DNA of 64,000 nucleotides from Solea solea. Lineage: Eukaryota > Chordata > Actinopteri > Pleuronectiformes > Soleidae. Both the position numbers and the translations under genes were made by a program. The stretch lies in NCBI RefSeq assembly GCF_958295425.1, contig NC_081142.1:28499651-28563650 (forward strand), given 5' to 3'. Positions 31,901 through 38,200 of this stretch are shown piece by piece. How positions within the stretch are numbered: position 1 is the first letter of the stretch; every line of letters begins with the position of its first letter. Below the pieces are notes generated by a model, which was given only the letters and a program-made list of their open reading frames with translations, ran no database searches and was not told the origin of the DNA.

Positions 31901-34641
31901 TTCTCACTGGTCACGTATCAGTGACGTACAGTGATTTTAACATCACACACACACAGGAGCTGTTGATTCACTGCTGCCTCCATCAATAACTTCCAAATAT
32001 ATATTATAGTATAAAATATAATATTTTGTTCTGGTTTTTGTCAGTGACACAAAGTGACCACACGAGGCAGCAGAGGACCAGCAGCTCCTGTGTCCCTGCG
32101 AGCTAAAATCACTGATTTTCTCTCTGGACTTTGGTGTGGGAGAGTGAGTGGTTTACAGTGAGATAAAGACGTGATCATGTGCTTAAAGATATCGTAGACT
32201 TAAATTGACGCAGATTTTTTTTTTCCTTTTTTTTTAGTACCTCATACAACCACACTATTCCTTTAATGGGATCAATATTAAATAAATATTTGCACTTATT
32301 TACCAAGAACTGTGTGTACATGAATAATTAGCCTTGCCTTTAGACTGATTTATCAGGATTATAGTATTTAAGATGTTTAGATGTTTATATTTAAAGACAA
32401 ATGTGATTATTTTAACATTTATAACAGAATTGTTAATAAATTGTTTCTGATGTGTTTGTGTTTATGCTGCTTTTTTCACATATGACACAGTTTAAAAATA
32501 AATATATATATCATTAAAATGCTAGAGTTCCAGATCTTTAACAACAAAACACGCAGTGCAAAGTGCAAATAAAGTCACATTCATGTTGTGTGTGTTTGTG
32601 TTGTTTGTTTGTTTGTCACTGCTCTGATGCTTCTCCTGAGGGGTATTCCAGAAAGCGGGTTATGTGAGAACTCTGAGTTTGTTAACCCTGAGATGAGGGA
32701 AACTCTGAGTTATCCGTTCCAGAAAGAGAGGTAACTTAAACTCTGGGTCTGTTACTGCGGTAACTTACTCTGTGAACATAACCTGCTCGCTGGCAGGTTT
32801 ACTATAAGAAACCCAGAGTTTCTACCTGTCTCCTCCCACACGAAGAAAGCAGTTAGACATGGATTGCCCATTCATTAGAAATCCAATCGACATCGAAGCC
32901 GTATTTATTAGAAATGCATTACGTCGTGAGAGAATCTTCCGACCCAGATTAGACGTTTTGATTAAAAATAAAAGACAAATTCACATGTGATTTGGTTCTT
33001 CTTTATTCTCTAAAAGTACAAAAGCAACAGTCAGGATTTGTAATATAGTTCCAACTATTAACATATTTCACATATTCACCTGTTTCACCATGACAATGCA
33101 CCCACCTCAACTGGCGTTCAAGTAATAGAATTTACAAGTCTGTTTTTCTGATTTGCTGGTCCAGGTACACCATTTCTTTCTCAGTTTTTTGAATGGTTTT
33201 CATTTAAAAAAAAGACATAAGTGTATACTTGCATCTGATGTAGGCACTTGTGTCCAGGGATGCCTTCAGCCACAGGGCGACCGCTGTATTGGCTGAGAGC
33301 CAGCTCCTCAGCCTCTGACAGAGGTGGTGGAGGTGGCCCTCCACCCGTTTTTCGGGCCTCTGCCTTCTTTCTGTTGGCAGAGCAGAACTCAATGTTTGCA
33401 ATCTGAATTAATATTTACGTTACGTTTAATAGCCTTAGTCAATTAAAAATAAAAAAATAAATCAAAGTGAGGTGCAATCATAGCCTAGCAAAATATGCCT
33501 TACCTTGTTGAATGATGTTTTTATGTTTAATTTTGAGCTGCTTCCAAGTCCTCCTTTCTCCTGTTGGATTGCACCTAAATGAAAAACTCAGATTTCATTC
33601 CTACTTATATTCATAACTATAGGCTATGCTACGATCTTACGGTTAAATGTTACGTCAATGGAATAGTACATTCAAACTTACGCGTTGACTCGGGCAGCAA
33701 TTTTCTCCCATGCGGTCTCTCTCTCCTTCGCTGCTGCAGCTGTGTTGCATTCGCGGCGAAATATGTGCTCATATTCTCCGTAGCCCAGCAAAAGGATCTC
33801 CAACTCCTTCTCACTGAAATAGGTTGATCTTTTTTTTTTTCTCGGTTGTCATGGTGACTCGTGGTATCGGGGCTCCATTGATGATGGCTTTTTATAGTGG
33901 TTGTGCACGCGCGTACCTCGAGGTTAACATGCTCAGAGTTGATTGAACTAACTCAGATCAGCTGTTCTGGAACCGGATACTCAGAGTTTCCCGACTCAGA
34001 GTAAGTCAACTCAGAGTTAAGGGAAAGACTCAGAGTGTGTTGAACCTGCTTTCTGGAATACCCCTCTGGTTTAGGATTGAAAAGTAAATTCTCTGTGTTT
34101 AATATTTCAGTTTAAAAAGTCAGACCTAAAACACTGAGCTTAAGTTCAGATGAACTTGATGACTAAAGTCAGGATATTATAGCTTAGATTTGGATTCATT
34201 TATGTTTGGTTTAGATTAAAGTTGAGATATTGGAAAGGTTTAGATTTAACTTAAGGGTTAAGGCAACTTTAAATGGTTAGGTTCAGATTATGTTTAGATT
34301 TAAATTGAGATTCAAGGTATCATTCGATGAATTTATGTTTGGTTTAAAGTTTAGGTTCAGATTTAAGGGTTAGGATTAGATTAAACTTGACGCCCAATTA
34401 TAAAAAAAATACACTTATTATGTTTTAATGGAGCTGAAATGAAACAATGGGAAAGTTTCAATGGGACATTTTTGGACTAAAAGGTTTGAGTGTGACACAA
34501 GATCAAAGACAAACACACAACCAAATGTGTCCTGAAAAGGAAGAGTCATGACTTCTTTTTGTCGCCGTGTGTGACGTGTTTTTCTCTCCACAGGAAGTAG
34601 AAACTCCTTGCAGTGTGCTGGAGGAAATCGGCCTGATGTGA
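17572..34641 (+). CDS. ap1s2: ap1s2, AP-1 complex sigma-2 subunit, two alternative last exons
   Basis: Small (sigma) subunit of the heterotetrameric AP-1 clathrin adaptor, which sorts cargo between the trans-Golgi network and endosomes. Coding exons: 17572-17574 (ATG only), 18877-19055, 21949-22057, 22700-22837, then either 31725-31760 or 34594-34641. The product starts [19 protein letters not shown] and contains [47 protein letters not shown] and [16 protein letters not shown]. That is the whole longin-like sigma fold at the usual length of about 155-160 residues. [17 protein letters not shown] fits sigma-2 (AP1S2) better than sigma-1A. The two ends, [11 protein letters not shown] and [15 protein letters not shown], correspond to the two known vertebrate AP1S2 C-termini. 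All junctions are GT-AG and phases agree. The fourth intron is swollen by nested retroelements. Confidence 0.96.
17575..18876. other. ap1s2 intron 1: SINE/LINE-type tail, microsatellite, dispersed repeat
   Basis: About 17787-17840 reads GTAAGTCGCTTTGGATAAAG then GCGTCTGCTAAA, a common teleost SINE/LINE 3' tail. 18491-18550 is a (TA)n(TG)n tract. About 18620-18800 is a copy of the dispersed GCTGCAACTA-type repeat in reverse orientation. Confidence 0.65.
18877..19055 (+). CDS. ap1s2: ap1s2 exon 2
   Basis: 179 bp between tttcag and gtcagt. It encodes [19 protein letters not shown] through LKVVYK and the first two bases of the Arg codon. It is nearly identical to human AP1S2. Confidence 0.97.
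19056..19797. other. ap1s2 intron 2, first part
   Basis: It holds a short GATCACAGAT tandem (about 19074-19110) and a stretch from about 19318 (GGGCTGGACAATAATACG) that resembles the start of a fish GGGCTGGGCAATAT-type repeat. No gene seen. Confidence 0.45.
19798..19833. repeat. Perfect 36-bp palindrome
   Basis: The left arm GTATGCAACAGTGTTCAC is followed without spacer by its exact reverse complement. The centre is CACGTG, an E-box sequence. Nothing around it identifies a mobile element end. Confidence 0.97.
19847..20030 (+). mobile_element. SINE-type fragment with C-run/CA tract
   Basis: TATGGACTGTGGGAAGAAGC, CGGAGAAACCC, GAGAACATGTGACCTC, ACTGGGGCTCGACCCAGTGC and a GCTAACGAGCGGTTAGCAC block follow the order of a very common teleost SINE/LINE-tail repeat. 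A poly-C plus CA run lies at about 19886-19914. Confidence 0.65.
20322..21507 (-). mobile_element. hAT transposon remnant with BED finger, perfect 8-bp TSD
   Basis: The left end is CAGGGGCGGAAAGAGTA and the right end TTACTTTCCACCCCTG, imperfect inverted repeats. The duplications atacagag at 20314-20321 and 21508-21515 are identical. Subterminal ACTCAAGTAAAAGTA motifs repeat at the left and again near the right (about 21419-21480). The length is 1186 bp. The clean target duplication argues for a fairly recent insertion in ap1s2 intron 2. Confidence 0.92.
21022..21252 (-). pseudogene. hAT transposase N-terminal fragment (BED zinc finger)
   Basis: 76 codons inside the hAT element. [10 protein letters not shown], then [20 protein letters not shown] and SASNLPTFT, fit a BED-type zinc finger: aromatic start, C-x2-C, then the S-N-L helix. 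The frame ends before the second half of the finger (the H-x-H/C pair is not reached). All catalytic RNase H-like parts are absent, so it cannot be a working transposase. Confidence 0.75.
21515..21945. repeat. Minisatellite (GGCTGTTGTTGTTGTTTACG) running into ap1s2 exon 3
   Basis: About 14-15 units of roughly 25-33 bp of the form TTGTCTGAGGCTGTTGTTGT plus a TTTACG, TTTATG or TTTCAG end. The last unit supplies the T/G-rich tract of the exon 3 acceptor (ag at 21947-21948). Two units contain TTGTTTCAG, which resembles a 3' splice site. Confidence 0.95.
21949..22057 (+). CDS. ap1s2: ap1s2 exon 3
   Basis: 109 bp between cgttgcag and gtgagt. It completes the split Arg and encodes [20 protein letters not shown] through LLDKYFGS. 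The sigma-2 match is almost exact. Confidence 0.97.
22082..22505. repeat. Foldback MITE family, copy 3
   Basis: The left end is TTAAAGGGACACTTCAGGG. The arm CTCACTCTCCCACACCAAAG pairs with CTTTGGTGTGGGAGAGTGAG, and AAAATCAGTGATTTTAGCT pairs with its complement at about 22443. It lies in ap1s2 intron 3. Confidence 0.88.
22700..22837 (+). CDS. ap1s2: ap1s2 exon 4
   Basis: 138 bp, 46 codons, phase 0 at both ends, between gctgtcag and gtaaga. It encodes [20 protein letters not shown] and [16 protein letters not shown]. Both alternative last exons join to it in phase. Confidence 0.97.
23075..25768 (+). CDS. Chimeric BEL/Pao Gag-protease fused to CCDC88 coiled coil
   Basis: 897 codons, one open frame. 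Residues about 55-115: Glu/Lys/Gln-rich coiled coil. About 265-440: the gag-like domain of Pao elements ([27 protein letters not shown], MREQWRTIA). About 500-565: Cys/His fingers, including a canonical C-x2-C-x4-H-x4-C ([14 protein letters not shown]). About 621: protease active site DPGSS, then [12 protein letters not shown] and [12 protein letters not shown], typical of the Pao protease/A17 region. From about residue 786 (after ISVCKLEE) it becomes [14 protein letters not shown] and then a heptad-rich coiled coil of the CCDC88 family. The frame stops at TAG (25766-25768) where the family normally continues, and the same frame reopens at once. Translation and function are unknown; a retroelement polyprotein normally needs pol, which is absent. 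Confidence 0.85.
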   Translation: MLPINECIANTKMWVSNDDSVANENGNVVDEVKSNDSVSNISKHSSHRSRSSARSSTVSSAAIKVEAERAALVALAAALKEKHDLEEQEQQLKRKREQLDLQAEIAASTAKLAVLQASEWRGSSQAHSNGMNSYLEKEKRKRLENSVTTLNPMAKTYRPVAWKSTQNELSKWSLPPKEILLKDVQPKETEQWVQAASMHQCSQKVQQQVNISETLLPFQHQSSTAQPLQQHHIGQSPPDILTIMQRQNEITAALVQQQRMMTLPPRDIPTFEGDPLHYRTFIKAFEQGVEEKAGQADCLYYLEQFTRGQPRELVRSCQHMAPERGYAVAKELLQKHFGNQYKIASAYMEKALAWQTIKSEDVRTLQAYSLFLRGCCNVMEELQYMQELNMPVNIRAIVSKLPFRMREQWRTIAHDIMETTNQPACFMDMVMFIERRVRILSNPLFGEIQESSGVAGMKSVTGFKAQPQYIMKGNVMATAITSMEAPEKVEEPTAGPEKTECLCCARSHSLEDCKQFKGWKHKEKIQILRQRGVCFACLCVGHMSRDCEDRLTCKICSQTHPTVLHIKRQPAPEKSETSHQPTSPKTCGYTGAGKDRCVLSILPVKVKSAKGNHIIKTYAFLDPGSSATFCSEQLMRKLNITGRKTNFLLSTMGQKTVVPSYSLIGLEVSTLDSNDCHILPEVLTQTQMPVNVNNMVKSEELAKWPYLSKVNIPNIKANVDLLIGTNAPRILEPWEVINSSGNGPYAIKTVLGWVVNGPLNGNSGASEVELPLAMVNRISVCKLEETLDDSRYRLLESRLEETVQQSMKIKEKISTLDKKLQESKALNVALRAELTTAHKTVNVSNASLQTESSLLKDQIKQLENQNSSLNNQMVALQRHTTTLQEQNSGLLTQTAKL
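25430..26235 (+). pseudogene. Captured intronless CCDC88-family (Girdin/Daple) coiled-coil segment
   Basis: About 800 bp. Recalled Girdin motifs match in order: [82 protein letters not shown] and [16 protein letters not shown]88 proteins bind G-alpha, actin and membranes through other domains; only part of the central coiled coil is here. The host genes have many introns, yet this stretch has none, so it came from spliced RNA. One in-frame stop at 25766 interrupts it. A block between TTAHKTVN and VSNASLQ is shorter than in Girdin, so the donor may be a shorter paralogue, or it may be a deletion. Which CCDC88 paralogue gave it is unresolved. Confidence 0.82.
25769..26374 (+). CDS. Continuation: CCDC88 coiled coil rejoining the BEL/Pao pol end
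   Basis: Same frame as the upstream chimera, directly after its TAG, open for 201 codons to TAG at 26372. Residues 1 to about 155 are CCDC88-like coiled coil. From about 160 ([19 protein letters not shown]) it is the conserved C-terminal tail of BEL/Pao polyproteins, ending [13 protein letters not shown]. It has no ATG at its start and may be expressed only by readthrough or not at all. The return to retrotransposon sequence in the same frame is the strongest evidence for capture within the element. Confidence 0.75.
   Translation: MENSKLSSQSVSLTAQNAVLQGQVTALETEVESWQRQREEAWRARESVLSDHERLLSVHERQAHEYEQLISQHASLKGKQRALENEHRTLHNKYCVLVQQKEKWDEHEGRGQKEKEELNQETQKNRLLQQENLQLKTEVDRQTESQSKLSEDAMAWNLSWLLGRVLEVFPDKQGLVRSVRLQTRANIIERPVTKLCLVHGI
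26449..26760 (+). repeat. Probable 3' LTR of the BEL/Pao element
   Basis: Non-coding region after the pol stop. It begins near TGTTATGTCAGGCTGCC (26449) or after the G-rich AGGGGCCGG at 26472. It contains GTGTATATAGG (promoter-like) and CAATAAAACC (polyA-like, about 26726). Exact ends are not set because no second LTR is available to compare. Confidence 0.5.
26861..28236 (+). mobile_element. L1-clade LINE fragment with broken ORF2
   Basis: The start of ORF2 at 27198 ([29 protein letters not shown]) is the N-terminus of an L1 apurinic endonuclease. An internal deletion after 27390 joins to [10 protein letters not shown] in another frame. Later pieces read [22 protein letters not shown] (the SDH motif of the endonuclease) and [14 protein letters not shown]. 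The reverse transcriptase domain is missing. The element stops where the inverted L2-like LINE begins. Stops and frame shifts make it non-functional. The 5' limit is a guess. Confidence 0.8.
28237..29770 (-). mobile_element. 5'-truncated L2-like (CR1/L2/Rex group) LINE, inverted
   Basis: Minus-strand element with the end of its reverse-transcriptase ORF (29055-29770) and a long 3'UTR. The UTR has a GA-rich tract (about 28470-28560, 28715-28810) and finishes with the tail TTTGGCGCTATACAAATAAC (complement at about 28250-28272), a frequent teleost L2/Rex-type tail. It abuts the L1 fragment on one side and a hAT end on the other. Confidence 0.82.
29055..29770 (-). pseudogene. LINE reverse transcriptase C-terminal fragment
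   Basis: About 240 codons open on the minus strand. [76 protein letters not shown] and [18 protein letters not shown] are the C-terminal thumb/connection part of fish L2-like LINE proteins. The catalytic FADD box and endonuclease are absent (5' truncation). The first ten or so residues of the open frame come from the adjacent hAT end, not the LINE. No function expected. Confidence 0.85.
29771..30010 (+). mobile_element. hAT (Charlie-like) 5' end fragment
   Basis: CAGGGGTGTCAAACTCAAAT followed by GACCTGGGGGCCA is the widespread hAT-Charlie-type terminus. No matching GACACCCCTG end was seen downstream, so it is truncated; the right border is arbitrary. Confidence 0.65.
30011..30580. other. Intronic DNA with a dispersed ATAAGATTGTCCTTTATT repeat
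   Basis: About 30175-30245 reads GATAAGATAAGATTGTCCTT then TATTCGTCC and GTGTCACAGCAGGC, a common teleost interspersed repeat of class unknown to me. A (TAA)n run lies at about 30528-30560. No gene. Confidence 0.55.
30583..31260. repeat. Minisatellite (AAAGAACAAATCAGGGAGCAC) in ap1s2 intron 4
   Basis: About 30-35 units of 15-21 bp (CAAAGAACAAATCAGGGAGC with AATAAATC, GAGATCGC and GAGAAC variants). It is open in several frames on both strands only because the unit lacks stops. Confidence 0.96.
31725..31760 (+). CDS. ap1s2: ap1s2 alternative last exon A ([11 protein letters not shown])
   Basis: After tttcctgcag, twelve codons CCC..TGA join exon 4 in phase 0 to give [15 protein letters not shown]. 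Mammalian AP1S2 has an isoform ending PRHEYFNVPVY. The position about 8.9 kb after exon 4 is due to inserted retroelements. Its own polyA signal is likely the AATAAA at 32568-32573, which is followed by a GT-rich stretch. Confidence 0.9.
   Translation, partial: PRHEFFTVPVY
31761..32638. other. Likely 3'UTR of ap1s2 isoform A with MITE copy 4
   Basis: A CTC/CTG-rich run follows the stop (about 31765-31820). The foldback family copy occupies about 31945-32266. AATAAA is at 32281 and 32568; the second, followed by TTGTGTGTGTTTGTGTTG, is the better polyA site. Confidence 0.6.
31945..32266. repeat. Foldback MITE family, copy 4
   Basis: It contains CACAGGAGCTGTTGATTCAC, GGCAGCAGAGGACCAGCAGC and CTTTGGTGTGGGAGAGTGAG. 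The right terminus ACCACACTATTCCTTTAA ends in TTAA at 32263-32266, the inverted counterpart of TTAAAGG seen at the left end of other copies. Confidence 0.8.
32859..32990 (+). pseudogene. Harbinger transposase, N-terminal stub
   Basis: 43 codons: [19 protein letters not shown] then [15 protein letters not shown], typical of the start of fish Harbinger transposases (HARBI1-like). It then runs into a stop. The DDE nuclease domain is wholly deleted, so the element cannot move by itself. Confidence 0.78.
33230..33853 (-). pseudogene. Harbinger Myb/SANT-like DNA-binding gene, three exons
   Basis: Minus strand. Exon 1 (33853-33682) encodes [20 protein letters not shown] and [11 protein letters not shown], a Myb/SANT-like trihelix. 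The donor gtaagt is at 33681-33676. Exon 2 (33574-33504) encodes [19 protein letters not shown], with donor gtaagg. Exon 3 (about 33402-33230) encodes [27 protein letters not shown] and RPVAEGIPG. These match the accessory protein that binds transposon ends and imports transposase. A run of 11 A after the presumed start puts the ATG out of frame with the domain, so it is probably broken or misread there. Exon 3 limits are approximate. Confidence 0.72.
34066..34593. other. ap1s2 intron before alternative last exon B
   Basis: AT-rich, with degenerate TTTAGATTTAA-type tandem motifs (about 34190-34390). No gene or complete element. Confidence 0.55.
34594..34641 (+). CDS. ap1s2: ap1s2 alternative last exon B ([15 protein letters not shown])
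   Basis: After ttttctctccacag, sixteen codons including TGA join exon 4 in phase 0, giving [19 protein letters not shown]. This matches the standard AP1S2 C-terminus ([15 protein letters not shown]). The tract upstream is a strong acceptor. Confidence 0.95.
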   Translation, partial: EVETPCSVLEEIGLM

Positions 34642-35233
34642 ACAACCATCTGATCTGTGATGTCACACTCGTTCAACTGCCGACCTGACCCCTGACCTTC
34701 ACACACACACACACACACACGCACGCACAGAGTCAGTGTTTGTTTACATCCTGCTGAGTTATTTATCTGTTTATTTGTGAGTGAGGACGACGACGTCACT
34801 GCTGCTGCTTTTTAAACCTCACAACATCTGAAATATATAAATGAAATCCATAGAATAACATATATATGTGTATATATATATACACATATATACTTATATA
34901 TGTATATATACATATATACACATATATGTGTGTATGTATATATACACATGTGTATATATATATACATAGTGTATGTAAAGGGAAAGTCAACAAGTATTAA
35001 CATGAACAAAACCAAAGATTAAGTAAGTTTCATCTTTGAAAACTGAGCATCATCACCATTAGTGGTTCATCATCATCAAACACTGGCTCTGGGACCACAG
35101 ATGAGTCAGAGGGAGAGGTTTTTTTGGGTCCCAAACCTTTAAGTTAATTAGGTTTATTATGTGTATATGTTTTCAATAAAGTTAATTTAATTAATTAATA
35201 AACTAATTAATTAATTAATTAATTAAACGTCTC
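34642..35233 (+). other. Likely 3'UTR of ap1s2 isoform B
   Basis: It contains a CA run (34701-34720) and a self-complementary TA/CA microsatellite (about 34855-34970). AATAAA at 35175-35180 is a good polyA candidate. A short AATT tandem follows (about 35190-35225), then the TTAA-flanked element begins. Confidence 0.6.
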
Positions 35234-38200
35234 TTAAAGGTGACATCGAATGCTTGTATCACACATATATGTTAGTTATGGAGGTCTACCTACATATATT
35301 AACTTGTTTTCATGGTCACGTATATGTTAGTTATGGAGGTCTACTTACATATATTAACTTGTTTTCATGGTCACATATATGTTAGTTATGGAGGTCTACT
35401 TACATATATTAACTTGTTTTCATGGTCACGTATATGTGAGTTATGGAGGTCTACTTACATATATTAACTTGTTTTCATGGTCACATATATGTAAGTTATG
35501 GAGGTCTACTTACATATATTAACTTGTTTTCATGGTCACACATATATGTTAGTTATGGAGGTCTACTTACATATATTAACTTGTTTTCATGGTCACGTAT
35601 ATGTTAGTTATGGAGGTCTACTTACATATATGAACTTGTTTTCATGGTCACGTATATGTTAGTTATGGAGGTCTACTTACATATATGAACTTGTTTTCAT
35701 GGTCACGTATATGTTAGTTATGGAGGTCTACTTACATATATTAACTTGTTTTCATGGTCACATATATGTTAGTTATGGAGGTCTACTTACATATATTAAC
35801 TTGTCTTCATGGTCACGTATATGTTAGTTATGGAGGTCTACTTACATATATTAACTTGTCTTCATGGTCACGTATATGTTAGTTATGGAGGTCTACTAAC
35901 ATATATTAACTTGTTTTCATGGTCACGTATATGTGAGTTATGGAGGTCTACTTACATATATTAACTTGTTTTCACGGTCACGTATATGTTAGTTATGGAG
36001 GTCTACTTACATATATTAACTTGTTTTCACGGTCACGTATATGTTAGTCATGGAGGTCTACTTACATATATTAACTTGTCTTCACGGTCACGTATATGTT
36101 AGTCATGGAGGTCTACTTACATATATTAACTTGTTTTCACGGTCACGTATATGTTAGTCATGGAGGTCTACTTACATATATTAACTTGTTTTCACGGTCA
36201 CGTATATGTTAGTTATGGAGGTCTACTTACATATATTAACTTGTTTTCATGGTCACGTATATGTTAGTCATGGAGGTCTACTTACATATATTAACTTGTT
36301 TTCATGGTCACATATATGTTAGTTATGGAGGTCTACTTACATATATTAACTTGTTTTCACGGTCACGTATATGTTAGTCATGGAGGTCTACTTACATATA
36401 TTAACTTGTCTTCACGGTCACGTATATGTTAGTCATGGAGGTCTACTTACATATATTAACTTGTTTTCACGGTCACGTATATGTTAGTCATGGAGGTCTA
36501 CTTACATATATTAACTTGTTTTCACGGTCACGTATATGTTAGTTATGGAGGTCTACTTACATATATTAACTTGTTTTCATGGTCACGTATATGTTAGTTA
36601 TGGAGGTCTACTTACATATATTAACTTGTTTTCATGGTCACGTATATGTTAGTTATGGAGGTCTACTTACATATATTAACTTGTTTTCATGGTCACGTAT
36701 ATGTTAGTTATGGAGGTCTACTTACATATATTAACTTGTTTTCACGGTCACGTATATGTTAGTTATGGAGGTCTACTTACATATATTAACTTGTTTTCAT
36801 GGTCACATATATGTTAGTTATGGAGGTCTACTTACATATATTAACTTGTCTTCATGGTAACATATATGTTAGTTATGGAGGTCTACTTACATATATTAAC
36901 TTGTTTTCATGGTCACATATATATGTTAGTTATGGAGGTCTACTTACATATATTAACTTGTTTTCATGGTCACATATATGTTAGTTATGGAGGTCTACTT
37001 ACATATATTAACTTGTTTTCATGGTCACGTATATGTTAGTTATGGAGGTCTACTTACATATATTAACTTGTTTTCACGGTCACGTATATGTTAGTTATGG
37101 AGGTCTACTTACATATATTAACTTGTTTTCATGGTCACGTATATGTTAGTTATGGAGGTCTACTTACATATATTAACTTGTTTTCATGGTCACATATATG
37201 TTAGTTATGGAGGTCTACTTACATATATTAACTTGTTTTCATGGTCACGTATATGTTAGTCATGGAAGTCTACTTACATATATTAACTTGTTTTCATGGT
37301 CACGTATATGTTAGTCATGGAGGTCTACTTACATATATTAACTTGTTTTCATGGTCACGTATATGTTAGTTATGGAGGTCTACTTACATATATTAACTTG
37401 TTTTCATGGTCATTTATATGTTAGTTATGGAGGTCTACTTACATATATTAACTTGTTTTCATGGTCACATATATGTTAGTTATGGAGGTCTACTTACATA
37501 TATTAACTTGTCTTCATGGTCACATATATGTTAGTTATGGAGGTCTACTTACATATATTAACTTGTTTTCATGGTCACATATATATGTTAGTTATGGAGG
37601 TCTACTTACATATATTAACTTGTTTTCATGGTCACGTATATGTTAGTTATGGAGGTCTACTTACATATATTAACTTGTTTTCATGATCACGTATATGTTA
37701 GTTATGGAGGTCTACTTACATATATTAACTTGTTTTCATGGTCACGTATATGTTAGTTATGGAGGTCTACTTACATATATGAACTTGTTTTCATGGTCAT
37801 GTATATGTTAGTTATGGAGGTCTACTTACATATATGAACTTGTTTTCATGGTCACATATATGTTAGTTATGGAGGTCTACTTACATATATTAACTTGTTT
37901 TCATGGTCACATATATGTTAGTCATGGAAGTCTACTTACATATATTAACTTGTTTTCATGGTCACGTATATGTTAGTCATGGAGGTCTACTTACATATAT
38001 TAACTTGTCTTCATGGTCACATATATGTTAGTTATGGAGGTCTACTTACATATATTAACTTGTTTTTATGGTCACGTATATGTTAGTTATGGAGGTCTAC
38101 TTACATATATTAACTTGTTTTCATGATCACGTATATGTTAGTTATGGAGGTCTACTTACATATATTAACTTGTTTTCATGGTCACGTATATGTTAGTTAT

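Larger units (their letters stand above)
32639..34065. mobile_element. PIF/Harbinger transposon, internally deleted, 3-bp TSD
   Basis: Inverted termini AGGGGTATTCCAGAAAGCGG and CTTTCTGGAATACCCCT, with repeated ACTCTGAGTT / AACTCAGAGT subterminal blocks. The 3-bp duplication CTG is at 32636-32638 and 34066-34068, as expected for this superfamily. The 1427-bp body holds the first bit of a transposase gene on + and a Myb-like gene on -, the usual two-gene layout. It lies between the two alternative last exons of ap1s2. Confidence 0.93.

Noticed and set aside
17572..34641. ap1s1 (sigma-1A) instead of ap1s2
   Set aside because: [26 protein letters not shown] and the PRHE-type alternative end fit sigma-2. 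Neighbouring cdkl5 and shroom2 also fit the AP1S2 locus.
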